DNA of 64,000 nucleotides from Sphingomonas yantingensis (GCF_014199325.1 NZ_JACIJJ010000001.1:372001-436000), one strand, 5' to 3'; positions 25,535 to 34,735 are shown, numbered from the stretch's first letter. A program made the numbers and translations. Notes: generated from the sequence alone by a model not told the origin.

Positions 25535-26452
25535 CTATTCCTCCGGCGCATCCTCGCGCGGGGGATGCAGCCGCAGCTTGGCGACGCGGCGCGAATCGGC
25601 TTCGACAATTTCGAGCTGCCAGCCGCTCGGGTGTCTCAGGCAAGCGCCCGCCTGCGGCACATGGCCGGCAAGGACGAAGGCGAGACCGCCCAGCGTCTCC
25701 ACGTCTTCTTCCACTTCGCCCAGCCGCGGATCGACGAGGCGGGCGGCGTCTTCGAGTTCGGCCCGCGCATCGGCTTCCCACGCGCCGCCCTCGATCGGCA
25801 CGAGCAGGTCGTGCGGCGCATCGTCATGCTCGTCCTCGATCGCGCCGACGATTTCTTCGACCAGATCCTCGATCGTGATGAGGCCCTCGGTCCCCGAATA
25901 TTCGTCGAGCACCACGGCCAGGTGCGTGCGGCTGGTCTGCATCTGGAGAAGAAGGTCGATCGCCCCCATCGACTGCGGCACGTAGAGCGGCTCGCGGATC
26001 AGGCCGTCCAGCGTCGCTGGATGCGGCTCGCCAGAGGCGAGGATCGCGAACACGTCCTTGATGTGGACCATGCCGATCACGTCATCCAGATTGTCGCGAT
26101 AGACGAGCAGGCGGCTGTGCCCCTCCTTTGCGAAACACTGGACGAGGTCGGCGAAGGCGGTCTTTTCCTCGACTGCGGTGATGTCGGCGCGGGGCACGCC
26201 GACGTCGCCGGCATCGCGCTCGCCAAAATGGAGGAGGTTGCGGATCATCTGCCGCTCGACGGGGGCAAGATCGCCCGCGACGGGGCGTTCCGCCTCCTGC
26301 TCATGCTCGGCGATCACGTCCTCGATGCGCGTGCGCAGCGTCTCGTGATTGTCGTCGCCGAAGAGAAAGGCGCGAAGGCCGCGCCAGATGCCGCCATCGG
26401 CCGGCTGGTGAAGGTCGCCGCTCGCGGCGCTGGTACTTTGGCCCTCGGGCAT
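25535..26452 (-). CDS. CorC/HlyC-type CBS-domain protein (hemolysin family)
   Basis: The 305-residue cytosolic protein has two CBS domains. The first includes VPRADITAVEEKTAFADLV and SRLLVYRDNLDDVIGMVHIKD; the second includes MQTSRTHLAVVLDEYSGTEGLITIEDLVEEIVG. A C-terminal CorC_HlyC transporter-associated domain follows (GGLAFVLAGHVPQAG). There is no DUF21 membrane domain, as in E. coli CorC/YbeX, which is linked to magnesium homeostasis and ribosome function. It follows ybeY by nine bases, reproducing the conserved phoH - ybeY - ybeX order. The order with miaB upstream also matches the enterobacterial miaB-ybeZYX locus. Confidence 0.92.
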   Translation of the reverse strand: MPEGQSTSAASGDLHQPADGGIWRGLRAFLFGDDNHETLRTRIEDVIAEHEQEAERPVAGDLAPVERQMIRNLLHFGERDAGDVGVPRADITAVEEKTAFADLVQCFAKEGHSRLLVYRDNLDDVIGMVHIKDVFAILASGEPHPATLDGLIREPLYVPQSMGAIDLLLQMQTSRTHLAVVLDEYSGTEGLITIEDLVEEIVGAIEDEHDDAPHDLLVPIEGGAWEADARAELEDAARLVDPRLGEVEEDVETLGGLAFVLAGHVPQAGACLRHPSGWQLEIVEADSRRVAKLRLHPPREDAPEE

Positions 26453-26461
26453 TGGGGGTCG

Positions 26462-26974
26462 TCAGTCCTCTTGGATGGGATAGGGGTCGTGCAGGCCGAG
26501 CTCGGCCATGACGGCGCGCTCGATCGCTTCCATCGCCTCGGCCTCGCCATCATTCTGATGGTCATAACCTAGCAAATGAAGGCACCCGTGAACAATCAGG
26601 TGCGTGGCATGTTCCGAGGGGGTCACGCCGCGTTCCGCCGCCTCCGCGACGCAGACGCCGCGGGCGAGCACGATGTCTCCGAGAAGCACCTCGCCATCGT
26701 CGCTGTTCTGCGTGACGGTGTCGAGGAGGTCCGGCTGGATCATCGGGAAGGACAGGACATTGGTGGCCTTGTCCTTGCCCCGATATTGCCGGTTGAGCGT
26801 GTGCACTTCGTCGTTGTCGGTCAAGCGAACGGCGATCTCGATCGACGCGGGACTTTCGAGCCACCCGGCCTGCGGCGTGCGGCCGATCGCCGCGCGGGCG
26901 GCGCGGTCGGCGATCGCCTCCCACTCGGCATCGTCGCCCCAGTCTCCCTCGGCCTGAACGGCCACCTCGATCAT
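26462..26974 (-). CDS. ybeY: endoribonuclease YbeY
   Basis: The 170-residue protein has the YbeY zinc site HLIVHGCLHLLGYDH (H-X3-H-X5-H) near residue 128. It also has the conserved NRQYRGKDKATNVLSFP segment near residue 70 and GDIVLARGV. YbeY takes part in 16S rRNA 3'-end maturation and ribosome quality control. ATG at 26974 gives the usual short N-terminus; upstream in-frame codons are antisense to nothing recognisable. It is co-directional with phoH and corC. Confidence 0.95.
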   Translation of the reverse strand: MIEVAVQAEGDWGDDAEWEAIADRAARAAIGRTPQAGWLESPASIEIAVRLTDNDEVHTLNRQYRGKDKATNVLSFPMIQPDLLDTVTQNSDDGEVLLGDIVLARGVCVAEAAERGVTPSEHATHLIVHGCLHLLGYDHQNDGEAEAMEAIERAVMAELGLHDPYPIQED

Positions 26975-27032
26975 CGTGTCTTCGCCTCGGTCATTGCGCG
27001 TGCAGCTAGGGGCGGCACGCGCGAATCGCAAC

Positions 27033-28028
27033 TCACTCGCCGCCCTCGTACGCGTTGACGATCCGGCCGACGATCGGGTGGCGCACCACATCGGCGGCGG
27101 TGAACCGGACGATCGATAGGCCCTGAATCCCCTCCAGCCGCTGCACCGCGTCGTTGAGGCCGGAGGCGCCGACACCGCCGGGCAGGTCGGTCTGGTTGGG
27201 GTCGCCGCACACCACCATCCGGCTGTTCTGGCCGAAGCGGGTGAGGAACATCTTCATCTGCATCGGCGTCGTATTCTGCGCCTCGTCGAGGATGACGAAG
27301 GCGTCGGCGAGCGTTCGGCCGCGCATGAAGGCGATCGGCGCGATCTCGATCTCGCCGCTGGCGATCCGCCGCTCCACCTGCTCGGCGGGCAGGCAATCGT
27401 AGAGCGCATCGTAGAGCGGGCGGAGGTACGGGTCGACCTTATCCTTCATGTCGCCGGGCAGAAAGCCCAGTTTTTCGCCGGCCTCGACCGCGGGGCGCGA
27501 CAGGATCAGCCGCTGGACGCTGCCCGAGATGAGCTGCGCCACGGCCTGTGCGACGGCGATATAGGTCTTGCCGGTGCCCGCCGGGCCGAGTGCGAAGATG
27601 ATGTCGTTGCCGACCAGCTCCTGCATGTAATGCGTCTGCGCGGCCGAGCGGGGAACGATCGTCTTCTTGCGCGTACGGATCATGATCGGCGGCGGGGCGC
27701 TGGGATCGCGGCGGATGATGCCGTCGAGCGTCGGCTCCGACGCCATCGCGATGACCGCGTCCACAAGCCCGGGGTCGATCTCCTGCCCCTGGAGCAGCCG
27801 CGCATGCAGGCCCTGCAGCACGTCGCGGGCCAGCGCCACGCTCTCCGCCGTCCCCTCGATCCCCACCTTGTCCCCGCGCGCGGTGATATAGACGCCGAGG
27901 CGGTTTTCGAGCGCGACGAGGTTGGTGTCATATTCGCCGAACAGCTGGGGCAGCATCTCCGGCCGGTCGAAGGCGATTTCGATACGCGACTTCTCCCCCG
28001 CGCGGGCGGGGACGGGCTTGCGGCTCAT
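27033..28028 (-). CDS. ybeZ: PhoH-like ATPase (YbeZ)
   Basis: The 331-residue protein has an N-terminal segment with KH-like character (LFGEYDTNLVALENRLGVYITARG) and a P-loop ATPase core. Walker A is in ALGPAGTGKTYIAVA near residue 148, and Walker B/DEAQ is VILDEAQNTTPMQMKMFLTRFG near residue 250. PhoH/YbeZ is an RNA-associated NTPase that partners YbeY. ATG at 28028. A 7-base dyad lies 26-40 bases upstream of the start. Upstream gene is miaB, 104 bases away. Confidence 0.94.
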   Translation of the reverse strand: MSRKPVPARAGEKSRIEIAFDRPEMLPQLFGEYDTNLVALENRLGVYITARGDKVGIEGTAESVALARDVLQGLHARLLQGQEIDPGLVDAVIAMASEPTLDGIIRRDPSAPPPIMIRTRKKTIVPRSAAQTHYMQELVGNDIIFALGPAGTGKTYIAVAQAVAQLISGSVQRLILSRPAVEAGEKLGFLPGDMKDKVDPYLRPLYDALYDCLPAEQVERRIASGEIEIAPIAFMRGRTLADAFVILDEAQNTTPMQMKMFLTRFGQNSRMVVCGDPNQTDLPGGVGASGLNDAVQRLEGIQGLSIVRFTAADVVRHPIVGRIVNAYEGGE

Positions 28029-28053
28029 GCGATCCTTTCATGGCTACGGCGCA

Positions 28054-28068
28054 CAGTCTGTCAGACTG
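28054..28068. promoter_or_regulatory. 7-base dyad upstream of phoH
   Basis: CAGTCTG-T-CAGACTG is a perfect inverted repeat centred 33 bases upstream of the phoH start codon, within the 104-base gap after miaB. Its size and position fit an operator or a small 5'-UTR hairpin. No matching regulator is identified. Confidence 0.4.
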
Positions 28069-28132
28069 CAAGAACGCCGTACAACGCGAAAATGACGCAA
28101 CCGCGCGTCTAGGCCATACCGTGGCCTTTCGG

Positions 28133-29455
28133 TCACGCGGCGGCGCGGACGCGCTCCACCCCGGCCAGCGAATTGGGATCGGCGCGCACGACCTCGACCT
28201 CGACTAGGTCGCCGACGCCCGCGTCGGTCATCAGGTGGACGGACTGGAGCCATGGCGACTTGCCGAGCATCTGACCGGGCAGCTTTCCCTTGCGCTCGAT
28301 CAGGACCGTGCAGGTGCGCCCGAGCGACGCGGCATTGAACGCGGCCTGATCGCGGTTGAGCGCCGCCTGAAGCCGCTGGAGCCGCTCGTCCATCACCTGG
28401 GCGGGAACCGCACCGTCCATCGCCGCGGCGGGCGTGCCGGGGCGGGGGCTGTACTTGAAACTGAACGCCTGGGCGTAGCCGACCGCGTCGACGAGGCTCA
28501 GCGTCTCCTCGAACTCCGCATCCGTCTCGCCGGGGAAGCCGACGATGAAGTCGCCCGACAGCGCGATGTCGGGGCGGGCGGCGCGGATCCGCTCGATCAG
28601 GCGGAGATAGCCGTCGCGCGTATGGCTGCGGTTCATCGCCTTGAGCACGCGGTCGCTGCCCGCCTGTACCGGCAGGTGAAGGAACGGCATCAGCTTCTCG
28701 ACCGATACATGCGCCTCGATCAGCCCGTCGGTCATGTCGTTGGGGTGGCTGGTGGTATAGCGAATGCGCGCCAGTCCCTCGATCCGGTCGAGCGCATGGA
28801 TCAGCGCCTCCAGCCCGTTCCGGTCGGCATCGCGCCAGCCATTGACGTTCTGGCCGAGCAGCGTGATCTCGCGCGCGCCGGCATCGACCAGCGCCTTCGC
28901 CTCGTCGACGATCGCCGCCATCCGCCGGCTGACCTCTGCCCCGCGGGTATAGGGGACCACGCAATAAGTGCAGAACTTGTCGCACCCTTCCTGCACGGTG
29001 AGGAATGCCGAGGGGCCGACGCGGCGGCGGCGGGGAAGCGCGCCGAACTTCGATTCCGCGGGCATGTCGGTGTCGAGCACGGGCGCGCCCGAGGCGGCGC
29101 GCGCGACGAGGCCGGGCAGGTTGTGATAGGCCTGCGGGCCGACCACCACGTCGACCTTGGCGCGCGCGACGATCTCCGCCCCCTCGGCCTGCGCGACGCA
29201 GCCGGCGACGGCGATCATCGGCTCACGGCCCTGAACGCGCGCGTTCTTGCGAATACGGCCGATGTCCGAATAGACCTTTTCGGTCGCGCGCTCGCGGATG
29301 TGGCAGGTGTTGAGCACGACGAGGTCGGCGGCGTCGGCATCGGCGGTCGCGGTCATGCCCTCGGCCGCCATCAACTCGCCCATACGCTCGCCGTCATAGA
29401 CGTTCATCTGGCAGCCGAACGACTTGACGTGAAAGGTCTTGGGAGGGGGCGTCAT
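28133..29455 (-). CDS. miaB: tRNA-2-methylthio-N6-dimethylallyladenosine synthase MiaB
   Basis: The 440-residue radical-SAM methylthiotransferase adds methylthio to i6A37 of tRNAs. Its N-terminal UPF0004 domain has Cys in [18 protein letters not shown] and [10 protein letters not shown], ligands of the auxiliary cluster. The radical-SAM site CDKFCTYC is near residue 150, and a C-terminal TRAM domain ([18 protein letters not shown]) closes the protein. ATG at 29455 is followed by [13 protein letters not shown] as expected. It opens the miaB - phoH - ybeY - corC series and lies 20 bases after the plsC-like gene. Confidence 0.95.
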   Translation of the reverse strand: MTPPPKTFHVKSFGCQMNVYDGERMGELMAAEGMTATADADAADLVVLNTCHIRERATEKVYSDIGRIRKNARVQGREPMIAVAGCVAQAEGAEIVARAKVDVVVGPQAYHNLPGLVARAASGAPVLDTDMPAESKFGALPRRRRVGPSAFLTVQEGCDKFCTYCVVPYTRGAEVSRRMAAIVDEAKALVDAGAREITLLGQNVNGWRDADRNGLEALIHALDRIEGLARIRYTTSHPNDMTDGLIEAHVSVEKLMPFLHLPVQAGSDRVLKAMNRSHTRDGYLRLIERIRAARPDIALSGDFIVGFPGETDAEFEETLSLVDAVGYAQAFSFKYSPRPGTPAAAMDGAVPAQVMDERLQRLQAALNRDQAAFNAASLGRTCTVLIERKGKLPGQMLGKSPWLQSVHLMTDAGVGDLVEVEVVRADPNSLAGVERVRAAA

Positions 29456-29474
29456 GGCCGCGCCCTTAGCGCGT

Positions 29475-30347
29475 TCAGGCGCTCTCGTCACCACGGCGCC
29501 CGGCCCACCAGTCGTGGCCGACGAACGGTTCGAGCGGGCGGCCGGTGCGGACCGAGAAGGCTTCCTCGATCCGGCGGCGTGCCTCGGCGGCGATCGCCTT
29601 GCGCCCCGGATAGTCGCGCGGGTGGAAGGGATCGAGAAAGACGCAGCGCACGCTGAAACTGCCGGCGCGCGCCAGCACACGGACGGCATTGTCCTTGCCG
29701 CTCTCGTCGCCGATCCATGCGAGATCGCGGCCGCGCGCGTCGTAGATCATGAGCACTGGCTGGACGAGCACCCCCGGCGGCGGCGGGTCGAGCACCGCGA
29801 GCAGCGGCGACTTGAAGGGGAGAAGCGACTGGCCGTCGGTGGTCGTCCCCTCGGGAAACACCGTCACCGACCAGTTGTCGGCGAACGCATCGCGCAGCGC
29901 GTTGATCTGCTCGGCGACCTTCATCCGCGATTCGCGCGAGACGTAGACGGTGCGGTTGAGGCTCGCGAGCCAGCCGACGACGGGCGCCTTTTCGAGCTCC
30001 GACTTGGCGACAAAGGCCGATCCGCTGGTGCCGGCGATGGCGAGGATGTCGATCCAGCTCACATGATTGGCGATGTAGAACACGTCGCGCTTCAGCGGCG
30101 TGCCGATCCGCTTGACCCGCGCGCCCGCGATCCGTGCACAGGTGCCGAGGAACAGCCGCGGCCAGGGCGACGACAGGCGGACGAGACGCCACAAATAATG
30201 GAGCGGCACCGCGATCACTGCCGCCAGCACCAGCATCGCGACGCGGACGATCAACCGCAGCCGCTGCGAGAGGATCAGCGGGGCGGGCTGGCCCGCCGCC
30301 GCGCGCATGCGGCGTTCAGGCGCGGCGGCGGCCCGGTCGCTTACCAT
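29475..30347 (-). CDS. 1-acyl-sn-glycerol-3-phosphate acyltransferase (PlsC family)
   Basis: The 290-residue membrane acyltransferase has a hydrophobic N-terminal segment (residues about 32-55, [21 protein letters not shown]). The family motifs are present: NHVSWID (HX4D) near residue 94, FPEGTTTDG near residue 167, and an Arg-containing [10 protein letters not shown] in between. It transfers an acyl chain to lysophosphatidate in phospholipid synthesis, or to another lyso-lipid such as an ornithine lipid. It starts seven bases after the fur stop, making fur - plsC probably co-transcribed. Confidence 0.87.
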   Translation of the reverse strand: MVSDRAAAAPERRMRAAAGQPAPLILSQRLRLIVRVAMLVLAAVIAVPLHYLWRLVRLSSPWPRLFLGTCARIAGARVKRIGTPLKRDVFYIANHVSWIDILAIAGTSGSAFVAKSELEKAPVVGWLASLNRTVYVSRESRMKVAEQINALRDAFADNWSVTVFPEGTTTDGQSLLPFKSPLLAVLDPPPPGVLVQPVLMIYDARGRDLAWIGDESGKDNAVRVLARAGSFSVRCVFLDPFHPRDYPGRKAIAAEARRRIEEAFSVRTGRPLEPFVGHDWWAGRRGDESA

Positions 30348-30354
30348 CTGTCGA

Positions 30355-30777
30355 TCACGACTTGCGGTCGAGCGCGACGCCGTAGAGTTCCATGCGGTGA
30401 TCGACCAGGCGGAAGCCCAGCCGCTCGGCGATCTGCTTTTGCAGCAGCTCGAGCTCCGGATCGACGAACTCGATCACCTTGCCCGTCTCCACGTCGATCA
30501 GATGGTCGTGATGCGCTTCCGGCGAGGGTTCGTAGCGCGCGCGGCCGTCGCCGAAATCGTGGCGGTCGAGGATGCCCGCCTCCTCGAACAGGCGGACGGT
30601 GCGATAGACGGTGGCGATCGAGATGCCGCTGTCGATGGCGGAGGCGCGGGCATAGACCTTTTCCACGTCGGGATGGTCTTCGGCTTCGGACAGGACGCGG
30701 GCGATCACGCGGCGCTGTTCGGTGATGCGCAGACCCTTTTCATGGCAAAGGGCTTCGAGGTCGATCTTGCGGGGCAT
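30355..30777 (-). CDS. fur: Fur family transcriptional regulator
   Basis: The 140-residue metalloregulator has the Fur winged-helix N-terminus (LCHEKGLRITEQRRVIARVL, recognition helix GISIATVYRTVRLFEEAG). Its metal-binding dimerisation half includes EAHHDHLIDVETGKVIEF. No CXXC pair is visible, so the structural zinc site of PerR/Zur types is missing, as in alphaproteobacterial Fur. It probably controls iron uptake, though Mur- or Irr-type roles occur in alphaproteobacteria. ATG at 30777 fits the family N-terminus MPRKIDLEALC; a longer in-frame version is unlikely. Confidence 0.88.
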   Translation of the reverse strand: MPRKIDLEALCHEKGLRITEQRRVIARVLSEAEDHPDVEKVYARASAIDSGISIATVYRTVRLFEEAGILDRHDFGDGRARYEPSPEAHHDHLIDVETGKVIEFVDPELELLQKQIAERLGFRLVDHRMELYGVALDRKS

Positions 30778-30845
30778 GGCGCCGATGTAATCGGACGCGC
30801 GCGCCGTGGGAAGTACGTGGGTTAGCGAACGACTCGCAAGAAAGG

Positions 30846-30876
30846 GGCGGCGACCCGGATGCGTGTCCGGGCCGCC
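30846..30876 (-). terminator. likely terminator after the mucR-type gene
   Basis: Read leftward, GGCGGCCCGGACACGC pairs with ATCCGGGTCGCC and is followed by CCTTTCTT. The stem is strong but the U-run is short. It lies eight bases past the stop of the MucR-type gene and 69 bases before the fur start, so it separates the two transcripts. Confidence 0.55.
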
Positions 30877-30883
30877 GATCCCA

Positions 30884-31297
30884 TCAACGCTTCCGGCGCT
30901 TGGTGCCGAGGCCGATCTTCTTGGCGAGGCTGCGGCGCTGCTCGGCATAGTTGGGCGCGACCATCGGATAGTCGGCGGGCAGGTTCCACTTGGCGCGGTA
31001 CTGCTCGGGCGTCATCTGATAGTGCGTCATCAGGTGGCGCTTGAGCATCTTGAGCTTCTTGCCGTCTTCGAGGCAGACCAGATAGTCCGGCTTGATCGAG
31101 GCGCGGACCGACACCGCCGGCTCCTGCTTCGTCTCGGGCTCGGGCGCCGGGCCGCCAAGACCCGCGAGCGCGCCATGCACGTTCTGGATGAGCGCGGCTA
31201 GGTCGCCGACCGCGACGCTGTTGTTGCTGACATGGGCTGCGACGATGTCCGCGGTCAGCGTGACCAGCGTTTCGTCGAGCGCGTTCTGATGATCCAT
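30884..31297 (-). CDS. MucR/Ros-type transcriptional regulator
   Basis: The 137-residue protein has the MucR N-terminal oligomerisation segment (TLTADIVAAHVSNNSVAVGDLAALI). It is followed by the Ros-type zinc finger region VCLEDGKKLKMLKRHLMTHYQMTPEQYRAKWNLPADYPMVAP. The first metal-binding pair keeps one Cys (LVCLEDG), with His in KRHLMTHY. MucR proteins are H-NS-like silencers controlling exopolysaccharide, motility and cell-cycle genes. The start ATG at 31297 has AAGGACTGG just upstream. The tail KKIGLGTKRRKR is basic, consistent with DNA binding. Confidence 0.9.
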   Translation of the reverse strand: MDHQNALDETLVTLTADIVAAHVSNNSVAVGDLAALIQNVHGALAGLGGPAPEPETKQEPAVSVRASIKPDYLVCLEDGKKLKMLKRHLMTHYQMTPEQYRAKWNLPADYPMVAPNYAEQRRSLAKKIGLGTKRRKR

Positions 31298-31406
31298 TTC
31301 CAGTCCTTTTCGACCCAAGCGGGATGCGTCTGCTGCGCAATTCCTCGCGGTCCCTATCGGGGTAACGGATGGCGACTTCAAGGCAGGCGCGCCGCCTTTT
31401 TGTCGG

Positions 31407-31883
31407 TCAGGCGAGGTCGAGACTGAAGCTGTGCGCGTCGAAGACTTCGCCCGTCGATCCGCGATAATAGTCGCGGCGCACGCCGACCTTTCGAAATCCC
31501 GCGCGTTCGTAAAGCGCGATCGCGCCATTTCCTGCGCGGACCTCGAGATGGAGGATGCTCGCTTTGCGGTCGCGGCAGTCGGCGACGATCCCGCGAAGCA
31601 GGGCGCCGCCGACGCCGCGGTGGCGCATCGCCGGGCGGACGGCGATGAGCAGCAGTTCGGCCTCGTCGGCGGCGATGCGGGCGAGCGCGAAGCCAGCCGG
31701 CTCACCCCCTTGCTCGGCGATCGTCAGCCAAACGCCGGGCAGCGACAGGATGCCCAGGCACTGGTTCTGCGTCCACGCCTCGCCGTAACGGGGATCGAAC
31801 CCCTCTCGCATCAGCGCGTCGACCAGGCGGACCTCGGCCGGGCCGCCGGCGCGCAGCAGCGTGCCGCCGACCGCGGTGCTCAA
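31407..31883 (-). CDS. rimI: ribosomal-protein-alanine N-acetyltransferase RimI
   Basis: The 158-residue GNAT acetyltransferase has the acetyl-CoA loop AVRPAMRHRGVGGALLRG near residue 85 and the RimI-type C-terminal pattern LHLEVRAGNGAIALYERAGFRKVGVRRDYY. RimI acetylates the N-terminal Ala of ribosomal protein S18. The only in-frame start before the domain is TTG at 31883, which overlaps the tsaB stop (TTGA). The pairing tsaB-rimI is widely conserved and supports the call. Confidence 0.88.
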   Translation of the reverse strand: MSTAVGGTLLRAGGPAEVRLVDALMREGFDPRYGEAWTQNQCLGILSLPGVWLTIAEQGGEPAGFALARIAADEAELLLIAVRPAMRHRGVGGALLRGIVADCRDRKASILHLEVRAGNGAIALYERAGFRKVGVRRDYYRGSTGEVFDAHSFSLDLA

Positions 31884-32497
31884 GGCTGCCCCGGCAGCTT
31901 GGCGTCGGGCGCGCGACCGTAGATCGGCGTCGGCGCCAGGTTGCGCTCCGCTGCGTCCAGCAGGATGGCGTCGGCGGCGGCCGGGTGGCGTGCCTCGATC
32001 ATGCGGCCGCTGTCGGCAAGATGCCGCACGCCGTCGCCGACGATGGGAAGCACGGGGTCGAGAAGGTCGAGCGCCGCCGCCGGCGTCAGCGACGCGAAGG
32101 GGCCGCGCGGGGCGAGGGGCGCGTCGAAGGCCTGCACGAAGACCTCACCGTGCCCCCCTTCCATCACGACCGCAAGCGCTGCCAGATCGGGCCGGTCGGC
32201 AAGCGCGCGCGCCGCGACCAGCGTCAGCGCGCTAAATCCGGCCACGCTTGCGTCCCAGCCGAGCGCCAGCCCGCGCGCGGCGGCAAGCCCTACCCGGATG
32301 CCGGTAAAGCTGCCCGGCCCGCAATCGACGAGGATCGCGTCCGCCCGCCCGCCGTCCACCAGTTCGGCGATCATCGGCAGCAGCCGCTCGGCGTGACCGC
32401 GACCGACGATTTCGTGGCGTGCGTCGACCACCCCGCCCGCCTCGATCAGCGCGACGGAGCAGGCGGCGGTGGCAGTCTCGATGACGAGGGTGCGCAA
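31880..32497 (-). CDS. tsaB: tRNA threonylcarbamoyladenosine biosynthesis protein TsaB
   Basis: The 205-residue ASKHA-fold protein starts with LRTLVIETATAACSVALIE and has ILVDCGPGSFTGIRVGLAAARGLAL near residue 55, the most conserved TsaB block. TsaB activates TsaD in t6A37 modification of ANN-decoding tRNAs. The TTG at 32497 lies four bases after the nitroreductase stop and begins exactly at the conserved first strand. Extending further upstream would only translate antisense-like sequence of the neighbour. It is followed by rimI with a four-base overlap. Confidence 0.9.
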   Translation of the reverse strand: MRTLVIETATAACSVALIEAGGVVDARHEIVGRGHAERLLPMIAELVDGGRADAILVDCGPGSFTGIRVGLAAARGLALGWDASVAGFSALTLVAARALADRPDLAALAVVMEGGHGEVFVQAFDAPLAPRGPFASLTPAAALDLLDPVLPIVGDGVRHLADSGRMIEARHPAAADAILLDAAERNLAPTPIYGRAPDAKLPGQP

Positions 32498-32501
32498 GGG
32501 C

Positions 32502-33092
32502 TTATTCGATACGCCCGAACGTCTCGAACTCGGGCCGCGGGCTGCGGTCGAAGATCGTCGAGGGATCGCCCTTGCCGAAGGTCGAGATGAAGTTGACGCG
32601 CACGCGTGGCTGGTCGCCAAAGAAGGCGGCGTTCACCTTATCGGGGTCGAAGCCCGACATCGGCCCCGTATCCCAGCCAAGCGCACGCGCGGCGATGATG
32701 AAATAGGCACCCTGAAGCGAGGAATTGCGAAACGCGCTTTCGCGCAGGGCTTCCTCGGTCTTGAACCAGCTCTTGGCGTCGGTGTGCGGGAACAGCCAGG
32801 GCAGTTGCTCGTGAAAATCGAGGTCCATGCCGATGACGACGCTGGCGGGCGCCTTGCGGATCTTGTCGGCATTGGTGTCGCTGGCGGTGGCGGCGAGCTT
32901 TTCCTTCGCCTCGTCGCCCAGCACCCAGACGAAGCGGGCCGGCTGCTGGTTCGCCGACGTCGGCCCCATCTTGATAAGGTCGTAGATCGCGCGGACGTCA
33001 TCCTCGGTCACGGGGGTGTCGTCATAGCCGTTATAGGTGCGCGCGGTGCGGAAGATCGTGTCGAGTGCGGCGTCGTCGAGCGGCTGGCCCAT
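32502..33092 (-). CDS. nitroreductase family protein, RutE/malonic semialdehyde reductase-like
   Basis: The 196-residue FMN oxidoreductase has the RutE/HadB-type pattern FRTARTYNGYDDTPV, KMGPTSANQQPARFVWV, and ALGWDTGPMSGFDPDKVNAAFF, all strong identifiers of this subfamily. RutE reduces malonic semialdehyde to 3-hydroxypropionate in uracil degradation. No rut genes are nearby, so the role may be general aldehyde or enone reduction. ATG at 33092. It leads directly into tsaB. Confidence 0.88.
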   Translation of the reverse strand: MGQPLDDAALDTIFRTARTYNGYDDTPVTEDDVRAIYDLIKMGPTSANQQPARFVWVLGDEAKEKLAATASDTNADKIRKAPASVVIGMDLDFHEQLPWLFPHTDAKSWFKTEEALRESAFRNSSLQGAYFIIAARALGWDTGPMSGFDPDKVNAAFFGDQPRVRVNFISTFGKGDPSTIFDRSPRPEFETFGRIE

Positions 33093-33136
33093 GCGGCGTT
33101 CCCCTGTTCTGGTCGGATGATGGAAGGCGCGCGCGG

Positions 33137-33712
33137 TCAGACCGCGCGCACCTCGGTCACTTCGGGCACGTAATAGCGGAGGAGCTGTTCGATCCCCTGC
33201 TTCAGCGTCGCGGTGGACGAGGGGCAGCCCGAGCAGGCGCCCTGCATCTGGAGATAGACTTTCCCCTTCTCGAACCCGCGATAGACGATGTCGCCGCCGT
33301 CGTTGGCGACCGCGGGGCGGACGCGCGTGTCGATGAGCTCGCGGATCTGCGCGACGATGTCGGCATCCTCGGGATCCTCGGCGAACACCTGGTCGGCGGG
33401 GGGCACGGCGATGCCAGCGGCGCTGCCGGGGCGGAACAGCGGCATGTCGCCGGCAAAATGGTCGAGCAGGATGCCGAGCACGTCGGGCTTGAGGCTCGCC
33501 CAGTCGGTGCCGGGCGCGGCGGTGACGCTGACGAAATCGCGGCCGAAGAAGACCCCGGTCACGTCGCCGAGGCCGAATAGCGCATCGGCGAGCGGCGAGG
33601 CTTCGGCCTCCTCGGGACTGGCGAAGTCGCGAGTGCCGCCGGCCATCACCTCGCGGCCGGGCAGGAACTTCATCGTCGCGGGATTGGGCGTGGCTTCGGT
33701 TTCGATCAGCAT
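33137..33712 (-). CDS. Nfu-type Fe-S cluster carrier (NifU C-terminal family)
   Basis: The 191-residue protein has the Nfu N-terminal domain (ETEATPNPATMKFLPG) and a C-terminal NifU-like domain. The cluster-binding CXXC is in MQGACSGCPSSTATLKQGIE near residue 160. Nfu proteins deliver [4Fe-4S] clusters to enzymes such as aconitase and MiaB-like proteins. ATG at 33712 starts at the conserved MLIETE; ATG at 33721 would add MAA. It is transcribed in the same direction as the nitroreductase 45 bases downstream. Confidence 0.92.
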   Translation of the reverse strand: MLIETEATPNPATMKFLPGREVMAGGTRDFASPEEAEASPLADALFGLGDVTGVFFGRDFVSVTAAPGTDWASLKPDVLGILLDHFAGDMPLFRPGSAAGIAVPPADQVFAEDPEDADIVAQIRELIDTRVRPAVANDGGDIVYRGFEKGKVYLQMQGACSGCPSSTATLKQGIEQLLRYYVPEVTEVRAV

Positions 33713-33743
33713 CGCCGCCATGTGGCCGCGCACCTGCCTTCGA

Positions 33744-34637
33744 TCAAGTATCGAGGGACGAGACGGCGCGGTTCCAGGCGTGGATGTTGTCGCGCGCTTC
33801 CTGCACGAAGGCGGAGCGCCGGACGAAGCCCATGAACAGGTCGGCGAACCACTTGCCCGGCTGGGCGAGCGGGCGCTCGAACTGGATGAGCAGGACGACC
33901 CGCGTGCCCGCGCTGTCGTTCCAGACCTCGTGATCCCAGGTGTCGTCGAACACCAGCGTCTCGCCCTCGGCCCAGCGCACCACACGGTCGGCGACGCGCA
34001 TGCGGATGTCGCCGTCCGGGGGCACGATCAGGCCGAGATGGCAGGTGATGAGCCCCTTGGTCACGCCGCGATGCGCGGGGATATGCGTGCCCGGCGCGAG
34101 GATCGAGAAGAACGCGCTGACGAGGCCGGGGATGTTCGCCACCGCCGCCGCGGTCGCGGGGCAGCGGGCGAGGTTCTCGTCGATCGGATAGCCGTAACCG
34201 TGGAGGAAGAAGGATCGCCACATCTCGGGCGCGGCGATCGCGCGGTGGTCGGGCGACACGTCCGACAGGCTCGGCGCGGCGCCTCGCTCCAATGCGACCG
34301 ATATCGCCTCGTCCCGGATCGCTCGCCAATTACGACGCAACTCGCACGTCCAGGCGAAATCACGCATGTCGAGCACGGGGTCGTTGGGGACGAGCGACGA
34401 GCCCGCGATGAGCCGGTCGAACAGCCCGCGCAGATGCTTGCCGTAGCGGATGATGAACGGCCGCCCCCGCTCGGGCGCGAGCGCCGCGCCCGGCACTGCC
34501 GCGCCCGATACCCGGCCGAGGTCGGGCATCGGCGCGCTACGGGTCTGCGGTTCGGGGCGGATCTGGGTAAGCACGGATACCGATCGGTTGAAGAGCGCGA
34601 TCCTTCGGCCGCTAACCGGGCTTCGCGTCCGAAACAT
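33744..34637 (-). CDS. aspartyl/asparaginyl beta-hydroxylase family (LpxO-like) dioxygenase
   Basis: The 297-residue Fe(II)/2-oxoglutarate oxygenase has the family core FFSILAPGTHIPAHRGVTKGLITCHLGLIVP followed by GETLVFDDTWDHEVWNDSAGTRVVLLI, with His ligands in the first and DHEVWN in the second. Related LpxO enzymes hydroxylate the secondary acyl chain of lipid A; the substrate here is inferred only. The first 36 residues are basic with no clear family match, and ATG at 34529 would give a 261-residue version that is about as likely. It is divergent from the M16 peptidase, with 98 bases between. Confidence 0.8.
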   Translation of the reverse strand: MFRTRSPVSGRRIALFNRSVSVLTQIRPEPQTRSAPMPDLGRVSGAAVPGAALAPERGRPFIIRYGKHLRGLFDRLIAGSSLVPNDPVLDMRDFAWTCELRRNWRAIRDEAISVALERGAAPSLSDVSPDHRAIAAPEMWRSFFLHGYGYPIDENLARCPATAAAVANIPGLVSAFFSILAPGTHIPAHRGVTKGLITCHLGLIVPPDGDIRMRVADRVVRWAEGETLVFDDTWDHEVWNDSAGTRVVLLIQFERPLAQPGKWFADLFMGFVRRSAFVQEARDNIHAWNRAVSSLDT

Positions 34638-34735
34638 GGCAAGCGTCCGCCCGATTGGGGCAGGCCGACCGTATCAAAGCGCGCGAATCAGGGGCGGGCT
34701 GGCGGGGCGCGCCAAAGCCCGCTAGCCTTGGCGGC

